Assembly: GCF_900176885.1 (NCBI RefSeq)
Contig: NZ_LT839648.1
Coordinates: 2,851,675 to 2,915,674 of the forward strand
Direction of reading: 5' to 3'
Origin: Oceanobacillus senegalensis
GTDB taxonomy: Bacteria; Bacillota; Bacilli; Bacillales; Amphibacillaceae
Length of the DNA stretch: 64,000 nt
Shown: positions 58,275 to 64,000 of the stretch, one piece after another
Layout: each line of letters begins with the position of its first letter
Numbering within the stretch: position 1 is the first letter of the stretch
The notes under the pieces: model-generated
The model's input: only the letters and a program-made list of their open reading frames with translations
Database searches by the model: none
Told to the model about the DNA's origin: nothing
Made by a program: the position numbers and the translations under genes

Positions 58275-58450
58275 AATGAATATGGTGTCAAATATATCAA
58301 TGACTTAATAGGGAATCTGGTGAAAGTCCAGAACTGTTCCCGCAACTGTAAGTGCAGACGAATGAAGGATAACCCACTGTCTTTTAAGATGGGAAGGGCT
58401 TCATGAGAGAGAAGCACAAGTCAGGAGACCTGCCATGTTTATAACGTGTT
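58275..58450 (+). promoter_or_regulatory. Cobalamin (B12) riboswitch
   Basis: The conserved core is clear: GGGAATCTGGTGAAAGTCC, AGAACTGTTCCCGCAACTGT, a GAAGG/GGGAAGG stem region, and the B12 box AGTCAGGAGACCTGCC. It precedes the thioesterase-nrdEFI genes and is followed by a strong terminator, so adenosyl- or hydroxocobalamin should switch the genes off. Confidence 0.96.
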
Positions 58451-58554
58451 ATCTTCTTCGGGAGTTGGGGGGATAGAACGATGGTATTTTTATAGACAGG
58501 TACTACTAGAATCTTTACAAGATTTTTTTGTCTATTTATACATATCAACGTTTT

Positions 58555-58593
58555 ATTAAAAACCCATCCTCTGTATAGAGTGATGGGTTTTTC
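58555..58593 (+). terminator. Riboswitch-controlled terminator before the thioesterase gene
   Basis: AAAACCCATC...GATGGGTTTTT stem with T-run, about 105 bp after the B12 box and 64 bp before the thioesterase start. A weaker A/T hairpin with a seven-T run is at 58509-58529. Confidence 0.9.
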
Positions 58594-58656
58594 TTTCTAT
58601 GATCTGGACTATTTCTCTAATTCCCGACTTTAAAATGAAAAAAGGAGGGAATGATA

Positions 58657-59139
58657 ATGAGTTACCCATTATCTTCTGATGTCTCTCGAACCATTCAAAC
58701 GAAACTAGTTTTACCGCCTGACACCAACCATCTCGGAACCATTTTTGGAGGAACCGTTCTATCATTTATTGATGAAATTGCGGCCATTACAGCCATGAAA
58801 CATAGTAAAAAAGCAGTTGTTACAGCATCTATAGATACGGTCAATTTTCTTTCTTCGGCTAAGGTTGGTGATGTCCTAATGCTTGAAGCAGTTGTGGTTT
58901 CTACTGGAAATACCTCCATGGAAGTTTATGTCAAAGTTGAATGTGAAGATTTAGAATCTGGAGAGCGAAAAATGACTACGAAATCATTACTGACGATGGT
59001 AGCTACAAATAAAGAAGGCAAACCCACAAGTGTTCCAGGTGTCATTCCACAAACAGAAGAAGAAAAAAGATTATTTGAAGAAGCACACCTTAGAAAGTAT
59101 AGACGTTTAAAAATAAAAAGTTTTGTTGGAGGGAATTAA
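58657..59139 (+). CDS. Acyl-CoA thioesterase (hotdog fold, YkhA-like)
   Basis: 160-residue cytosolic hotdog enzyme that hydrolyses acyl-CoA. Seen: TNHLGTIFGGTVLSFIDEIAAI with the catalytic-region Asn and Asp/Glu, the VVTASIDTVNFL strand and KSLLTMVATNKEGKP. The start is the ATG at 58657, eight bases after AGGAGG; the ATG at 58651 is too close to it. It lies downstream of the cobalamin riboswitch and three bases upstream of nrdE, so it should be repressed by B12 together with the reductase. A link between this enzyme and B12 is not established, which makes the placement odd. Confidence 0.9.
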   Translation: MSYPLSSDVSRTIQTKLVLPPDTNHLGTIFGGTVLSFIDEIAAITAMKHSKKAVVTASIDTVNFLSSAKVGDVLMLEAVVVSTGNTSMEVYVKVECEDLESGERKMTTKSLLTMVATNKEGKPTSVPGVIPQTEEEKRLFEEAHLRKYRRLKIKSFVGGN

Positions 59140-59142
59140 CTT

Positions 59143-61434
59143 ATGAATAGACAGATCCAAATTAATTCAGAAATAGAAGATGTCCTTAAAATTATCGATG
59201 ATACTTCTAAAAAGTACAGAGTGGAAACCACGAAACTAAAAGAAAAAATCTTAGAACGAAACGATTCAACTAGTTCGCCTAATAAACAGGCATTACTTTA
59301 TTCATTAAATCAAATTTCTATGGACGAGCCGGATTGGACCTTTTTATCAGCACGCTTGTTTCTCCATACATTGTATGAAACGGCAGCAAGGAATAGAGGA
59401 TATAGCCCTAAGAAAAAATACGGAGACTTTTATTTTCTCATTGAATCATTAACCAATTTGGGGATATATTCTACTACCCTACTAGAAGAGTATTCAGAAG
59501 AGGAAATCCATCTCCTAGCCCAAGAAATGGAACCTGAACGGGATAAGCTTTTTAATTACATCGGCTTATTCCTACTTGCAGATCGCTATCTTTCAAAGGA
59601 CTATGACGGAAACATTTATGAGCTCCCTCAAGAACGTTTCATGATTATCGCCATGACACTCATGCAAAAGGAAAAATGCAATCGTCTAGAGCATGTTAAA
59701 GAAGTTTATTGGGCGTTAAGTAATTTGTATATGACCGTGGCAACACCCACTTTAGCCAATGCAGGAAAAAGTTTTGGTCAGCTTTCGTCTTGTTTTATCG
59801 ATACGGTAGATGATTCCCTAGACTCTATTTATTTAAATAACTGGGATATTGCTCGCGTCAGTAAGGATGGGGGTGGAATAGGAGTCTATTATGGAAAAGT
59901 AAGAGCACTAGGATCTGATATTAAAAGATTTAAAGGCAACTCATCTGGAATTGTCCCTTGGATTCGTCTCCTTAATGATACGGCAGTAAGTGTGGATCAA
60001 CTTGGGCAGCGCCAAGGAGCAATAGCAGTCTATTTAGACGTTTTTCATCGGGACATGATGAATGGTTTCTTGGATTTAAAAACAAACAACGGGGATGAAA
60101 GACGTAAAGCCCATGATATTTTTACAGGCGTTTCCATACCGGATTTATTCATGGAAAAACTGAAAGAAGTGGATGAGAATGGACGAAGTATTGGTGAATG
60201 GCATACATTCTGCCCCCATCAAGTGAAACAATACATGGGTTGGACAGATGAAAATGGTCAACCCCTTGGCCTGGAGGATTTTTACGATGAAAAGGATGAG
60301 AAGTATTTTACAGAAAAATATGAGGAAGCAGTCAAACATCCATTACTTCCACGTAAAACCTATCGGGCGATGGACATTATGGCACGTATTATGGTTTCAC
60401 AGCTTGAAACTGGAACACCATATATGTTTTATCGCGATGAAGTAAATCGACAAAATCCAAATAAACATGTTTTAGGAAAAGGGCGAACATCTATCTATTG
60501 CAGTAATCTCTGTACAGAAATAGCCCAAAACATGTCCACAACTAAGGTAGAAAAGGAATATGTAAACGAGGATGGCAATGTAATCATTGTGCGAAAACCT
60601 GGTGATTTTGTCGTTTGTAATTTATCCTCCATTCACTTACCAAATACCGTACGTGACCAAGTTCTTGATCGGTTAATTCCGATTCAAATGAGAATGCTGG
60701 ACAACGTGATTGATTCAAATACCATTTCTGTTAGCCAAGCAACCCTGACAAACCAAAAATATCGTGCGGTTGGATTGGGGACGTTCGGCTGGCACCATTT
60801 GCTAGCATTACAAGAGATTTACTGGGATTCCGAAGAGGCAGTCCAATATGCAGATAGCTTATATGAAGAAATAGCCTATCACACCATTCAAGCATCCATG
60901 ACGCTCGCAAAAGAAAAAGGAGCCTATCCAAAATTTAAAGGATCGGAATGGGAAACAGGTGCTTATTTTAAAAGAAAAGGATATACATCGGAAAGATGGA
61001 GAAAGCTCCAGGAAGAAATTTCACGGTATGGAATTCGGAATGGCTGGATGATGGCCATTGCACCCAATTCGTCTACAGCTAAGATAGGCGGTTCAACAGA
61101 TGGGATTGACCCTATCTATTCCGTTGAGTATGCAGAGGAGAAGAAAAACTTTAAATTTAAAGTAACACCACCTGATTTAAATCATCGTACGTATGCTTAT
61201 TATCGACGTGTGAGACATGAACTCGATCAGCATTGGAGCATTAAGCAAAATGCAGCTCGTCAACGCCATATTGATCAAGCAATTAGTTTTAATCTCTATG
61301 TACGCCATGATATCAAGGCTAAGGAATTACTTCATCTTCATCTTCATGCGTGGGAAGAAGGGTTGAAAACCACTTACTACGTAAGAAGCACATCCCAAAC
61401 AGAAATCGATGCCTGTGAGGCTTGTCATAGTTAA
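59143..61434 (+). CDS. nrdE: Class I ribonucleoside-diphosphate reductase, alpha subunit
   Basis: 763-residue catalytic subunit that reduces ribonucleotides to deoxyribonucleotides. The cysteines of the active site are recognisable: FGQLSSCFIDTVDDS (first redox Cys), YCSNLCTEIAQN (thiyl Cys) and FVVCNLSSIHLP (second redox Cys). The radical-transfer Tyr pair and the C-terminal shuttle CEACHS are also present, and the MAIAPNSSTAKIGG loop. The N-terminus lacks a clear ATP-cone, consistent with NrdE. GGAGGG precedes the ATG by nine bases. Together with the beta subunit and flavodoxin it forms a B12-independent enzyme placed under a B12-off switch. Confidence 0.95.
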   Translation: MNRQIQINSEIEDVLKIIDDTSKKYRVETTKLKEKILERNDSTSSPNKQALLYSLNQISMDEPDWTFLSARLFLHTLYETAARNRGYSPKKKYGDFYFLIESLTNLGIYSTTLLEEYSEEEIHLLAQEMEPERDKLFNYIGLFLLADRYLSKDYDGNIYELPQERFMIIAMTLMQKEKCNRLEHVKEVYWALSNLYMTVATPTLANAGKSFGQLSSCFIDTVDDSLDSIYLNNWDIARVSKDGGGIGVYYGKVRALGSDIKRFKGNSSGIVPWIRLLNDTAVSVDQLGQRQGAIAVYLDVFHRDMMNGFLDLKTNNGDERRKAHDIFTGVSIPDLFMEKLKEVDENGRSIGEWHTFCPHQVKQYMGWTDENGQPLGLEDFYDEKDEKYFTEKYEEAVKHPLLPRKTYRAMDIMARIMVSQLETGTPYMFYRDEVNRQNPNKHVLGKGRTSIYCSNLCTEIAQNMSTTKVEKEYVNEDGNVIIVRKPGDFVVCNLSSIHLPNTVRDQVLDRLIPIQMRMLDNVIDSNTISVSQATLTNQKYRAVGLGTFGWHHLLALQEIYWDSEEAVQYADSLYEEIAYHTIQASMTLAKEKGAYPKFKGSEWETGAYFKRKGYTSERWRKLQEEISRYGIRNGWMMAIAPNSSTAKIGGSTDGIDPIYSVEYAEEKKNFKFKVTPPDLNHRTYAYYRRVRHELDQHWSIKQNAARQRHIDQAISFNLYVRHDIKAKELLHLHLHAWEEGLKTTYYVRSTSQTEIDACEACHS

Positions 61435-61454
61435 AGAGGAGGAGAAACATAAAA

Positions 61455-62486
61455 ATGTTAAAAAAAATAAATTTGCTCAATCCAACTTTTCCAAACAAAT
61501 CTACCGGAATCATTAACGGAAAATCGTCAGGAATTCTAAATTGGAATGACCTAGCCTATCCACAAATGTATCAGCTATACCAAACCTTATTATCCAACTT
61601 TTGGAAGGCACAAGAAATTAACATGCAGGATGACATAAAACAGTGGGACGAGCTTTCCAATCATGAAAAAGATGTATTTCTAAGGATTAATACTCAACTA
61701 GCATCACTAGATAGTTTACAAACACCAACCATGACTCAGGTAATGGATTATGTGACAGATCCTAGCTTTAAAGCCATTTTAGCAGTAATCTCTCAACAGG
61801 AAGCCGTTCATAATGAATCTTACTCCTATATTCTAAGTTCATTAATTCCAATTGGCGAACAAAAAGAACGTTTTGACGAGGCGAAAGATGACCCACTTAT
61901 AAGGAAACGAAATCAATTTATTATCGATACGTATGAAGAATTTAGAGCAAATTCCACACCCCAACTCTTGTTTAAATTAGCGATACAATCCATTAATTTA
62001 GAAGGAATTTTCTTCTATGCTGGATTTGCTTTCTTTTATAACTTAGCACGACAACAAAAAATGCTAAAAACGAGTACCATGATAAGTTATATCCAAAGAG
62101 ATGAGATGCAGCACTGTTACTTTATGACACAATTTGTCCGCATCCTATTAACAGAAAATCCTAGTTTAAATACAGACCAGAATATTCAATATGTATACGA
62201 TACGATTGATGAAGCCGTACGTTTAGAATGGGAATGGGCTAATATCATTTTAAACAATATTGACGGGATTGACCTCATAGAATTTAAAGATTATTTGGAG
62301 TACCTTGCGAACAAGCGTTTACGTCAACTAGGATTAGTAAATTTATATGTCGAACGGGAAAATCCAATTCCTTGGATTCATGTATTCAGTGATGAAATGA
62401 TGAATGAAACCAAATCAGATTTCTTTGAACAGAAGTCACGAACCTATACAAAAGTATCACAGGAAAATGGCTTTGATGAATTGTAG
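61455..62486 (+). CDS. nrdF: Class I ribonucleoside-diphosphate reductase, beta subunit
   Basis: 343-residue ferritin-like radical-generating subunit. The dinuclear metal ligands are visible: Asp in LASLDSLQ, E and H in QQEAVHNESY, E in NLEGIFFYAG, and E and H in RDEMQHCYFM. The Tyr four residues after the first His (HNESY) is in the position of the stable tyrosyl radical. It starts 20 bp after nrdE with AGAGGAGGAG upstream. With the flavodoxin-like gene ten bases downstream, a class Ib (Mn/Fe) enzyme is likely. The cofactor metal cannot be read from sequence. Confidence 0.95.
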   Translation: MLKKINLLNPTFPNKSTGIINGKSSGILNWNDLAYPQMYQLYQTLLSNFWKAQEINMQDDIKQWDELSNHEKDVFLRINTQLASLDSLQTPTMTQVMDYVTDPSFKAILAVISQQEAVHNESYSYILSSLIPIGEQKERFDEAKDDPLIRKRNQFIIDTYEEFRANSTPQLLFKLAIQSINLEGIFFYAGFAFFYNLARQQKMLKTSTMISYIQRDEMQHCYFMTQFVRILLTENPSLNTDQNIQYVYDTIDEAVRLEWEWANIILNNIDGIDLIEFKDYLEYLANKRLRQLGLVNLYVERENPIPWIHVFSDEMMNETKSDFFEQKSRTYTKVSQENGFDEL

Positions 62487-62496
62487 GAGATTTAAA

Positions 62497-62940
62497 ATGA
62501 AGGTTGCTATCGTTTATACATCCGTTACTGGGAATACGGAACACTTAGCTAGAATCCTGACTGAGCAATTTAAAATTCGTCAATGTGACGTTTCAACCTA
62601 TAGAATAGAAGATTTTCCAATCCAGTATATTGATAAATTCGATATTTTTATTATAGGAACATACACCTGGGGAAAAGGCAACATTCCTGAAAATATGACA
62701 TTCCTTTTTGCATCGTTTGAGGGTTCTGAGCCATCCCATCTCGTAACCGGCGTTTTCGGTACAGGTGATCGCTTTTTCCCACACTTTTGTGGTGCTGTCG
62801 ATAGGTTTAGAGATTTACTTAAACAAAAAACTAGACTTGCTGTTACCTTAAAAGTAGAGCTATTTCCACAAAAACAAGATGAGCATAAATGTGTGAAGTT
62901 TGTAGAGCGATGTGTCCAAGCTCATTCCAGTATGGTATAG
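62497..62940 (+). CDS. nrdI: NrdI-like flavodoxin
   Basis: 147-residue flavodoxin-fold protein. The FMN phosphate loop YTSVTGNTEHLARIL is at the N-terminus, the flavin-stacking loop GTYTWGKGNIPENM in the middle, and VFGTGDRFFPHFCGAVD follows. The position right after nrdF indicates the NrdI role of supplying superoxide/peroxide to build the Mn2-tyrosyl cofactor. GTYTWG is also typical of ordinary flavodoxins, so it may equally be an electron donor for the reductase. The start is the ATG at 62497 with GGAG seven bases upstream; the frame from 62404 overlaps nrdF and is not used. Confidence 0.85.
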   Translation: MKVAIVYTSVTGNTEHLARILTEQFKIRQCDVSTYRIEDFPIQYIDKFDIFIIGTYTWGKGNIPENMTFLFASFEGSEPSHLVTGVFGTGDRFFPHFCGAVDRFRDLLKQKTRLAVTLKVELFPQKQDEHKCVKFVERCVQAHSSMV

Positions 62941-62990
62941 AAAAAGTCAGTCCCACTATGCATATAAAGTAGTGGAGACTGACTTTTCCC
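62940..62990. terminator. Bidirectional terminator nrdI / UPF0316 gene
   Basis: AAAAAGTCAGTC...GACTGACTTTT stem with CACTA/TAGTG extension. T-runs occur on both strands, and it lies between the convergent ends of the two genes. Confidence 0.92.
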
Positions 62991-63024
62991 TTAAAGTGAT
63001 TTGGAAACCACTTTTACCTATAGA

Positions 63025-63630
63025 CTATTCTTCCTTCGTTGGTTTAGCTTGCATGTTGGACACAGCATCGTTGCTCTTTGCTTTTGTCCTTTTAAGTAGT
63101 CTTCCTTTTCGCACCTGTTTCACCCAAAAGCCACCATAGATCCGTTTGGGCTCATAGGATATAATAAATGCTTTTGGATCAATTTCCTGTATGGTTTCAT
63201 AAAGACGTAATTCATATTTTCTTGGTGTCAAAATTTGCATGGATAAGCGGTCTCCATCCATTCCATAAGCAGGCCAACTCGTTACACCATATCCTTTACT
63301 TCTGATTTTTCTCGTAAATTCTAAATCAGGATTAGATGAAACAACATTTACTGTAATATATCCAAGTGCAAGCTTTTCTTCAATCTTTGCACCTACAATT
63401 AACCCGGTTCCATAACCGATAGCATATGCAATTACATTTTGTATTTCATTTAAGTTATCAAGTACTAAACCTAATCCTACAATATAAACAACAATTTCAA
63501 ACATACTTACAAAAGAAGCGATGTATGTTCTTCCCTTTAACGTTAAAATCATTCGAATGGTCATTAATGATACGTATACAACATTTACGATAAAAATAAT
63601 AGCTACCATGATCAAGGCATTCTCAAGCAA
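63025..63630 (-). CDS. UPF0316 / DUF2179-family membrane protein
   Basis: 201 residues: three N-terminal transmembrane helices (about 5-24, 38-58, 64-80), then a soluble DUF2179-type domain ([40 protein letters not shown]) and a basic tail. The fold resembles the C-terminal sensing domain of YitT-type proteins. Function is unknown. It is convergent with nrdI and divergent from the Hsp20-like gene. Confidence 0.88.
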   Translation of the reverse strand: MLENALIMVAIIFIVNVVYVSLMTIRMILTLKGRTYIASFVSMFEIVVYIVGLGLVLDNLNEIQNVIAYAIGYGTGLIVGAKIEEKLALGYITVNVVSSNPDLEFTRKIRSKGYGVTSWPAYGMDGDRLSMQILTPRKYELRLYETIQEIDPKAFIISYEPKRIYGGFWVKQVRKGRLLKRTKAKSNDAVSNMQAKPTKEE

Positions 63631-63783
63631 TATTAACCCCTCCTACCTATTTTTTATTTTTATCTAGTTATCGGTCCTCCTCAACATAATAAGACTCCTC
63701 ATCTTTTTCACACCATATATAGGCACCCTTCCTATACACTGGGCATATGGTATAGAAGATTCTCCGTTAAAAGAGGTGTTAAT

Positions 63784-64000
63784 ATGGATCCATTTCAACA
63801 AATGAGTGACTGGAAAAAAAATATGGATCATTTTTTTGGCGAAACCTTTTGGAATGATTTTGAAGATATCATAAAACCTAATATTCCCCAAATCAATATG
63901 TACCAAACGGACAACGAAATCCTTTGCATTGTAAATATGCCTGGTTTACAGGATATAAACCAAATTGATATCTATGTGAACTATGCAAGCCTTGAATTAA
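63784..64000 (+). CDS. Hsp20 / alpha-crystallin-family protein (3' part beyond window)
   Basis: First 72 residues of a small heat-shock protein or spore-coat CotP-like protein. The N-terminal arm has DPFQQMSDWKKNMDHFFG, then the start of the alpha-crystallin domain (QINMYQTDNEILCIVNMPGLQDINQIDI in part). AGAGGTG precedes the ATG by nine bases. The gene runs off the right edge. Chaperone versus spore-coat role cannot be told from this part. Confidence 0.85.
   Translation, partial: MDPFQQMSDWKKNMDHFFGETFWNDFEDIIKPNIPQINMYQTDNEILCIVNMPGLQDINQIDIYVNYASLEL

Overview
The window is low-GC Firmicutes DNA from a member of the Bacillaceae. The evidence is strong AGGAGG ribosome binding sites with frequent TTG and GTG starts, Bacillus-type regulatory elements (PurBox pair plus guanine riboswitch, a cre-like site, TGTGA-N6-TCACT boxes), and a gene order close to the Bacillus subtilis block purEK..LFMNHD - yerABC - pcrBA - ligA - camS(yerH) - gatCAB - dagK - rlmCD(yefA). 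The intergenic repeats resemble those of salt-tolerant bacilli, but genus and species cannot be fixed from the sequence alone. No rRNA, tRNA or CRISPR array was seen.

Layout. 1-4157: reductive pyrimidine catabolism (hydantoinase cut by the left edge, preA, preT). 4716-10647: a CAP-domain lipoprotein, a flavin reductase, a TatD-like hydrolase, an M24 peptidase and a sodium:solute symporter. 10883-11466: a decayed gene. 11546-15623: a cluster with a two-subunit heme-copper oxidase-like enzyme, SCO, a small membrane protein and the iron-sulfur repair protein Ric. The catalytic subunit has Asn where oxidases have the cross-linked Tyr, and Fnr-type boxes lie upstream of both subunit II and ric, so a nitric-oxide or low-oxygen role is likely. 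15816-28687: accessory and metabolic genes (DinB-like, BCCT transporter, hydratase, uracil-DNA-glycosylase-like, WrbA, aspartate dehydrogenase-like, a Lys-rich repeat protein, NmrA-like/HxlR pair, dus, ctaG plus a copper-chaperone-like protein), interspersed with copies of a short IS200/IS605-like palindromic element. 28903-34797: rlmCD, dagK, gatBAC. 35128-36557: a helix-turn-helix/TPR regulator of NprR length followed 20 bp later by a 46-codon gene for a secreted peptide, not in the supplied ORF set and probably a cell-cell signalling pair. 36825-46961: camS, ligA, pcrA, pcrB, yerC, yerB, yerA.

47314-57945 is the purine operon (minus strand): PurBox pair, promoter, guanine riboswitch, terminator, purE, purK, then directly purL, purF, purM, purN, purH, purD. 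The usual purB, purC, purS and purQ are absent between purK and purL, although PurL is the short form that needs PurS and PurQ. A second repeat family lies between purN and purH and again between yerB and yerA. 58217-62940 is an opposite-strand transcription unit: promoter, cobalamin riboswitch, terminator, acyl-CoA thioesterase, class I ribonucleotide reductase nrdE-nrdF and a flavodoxin/NrdI. It would be switched off by B12, which implies a B12-dependent reductase elsewhere. The window ends with a UPF0316 membrane protein and the start of an Hsp20-family gene.
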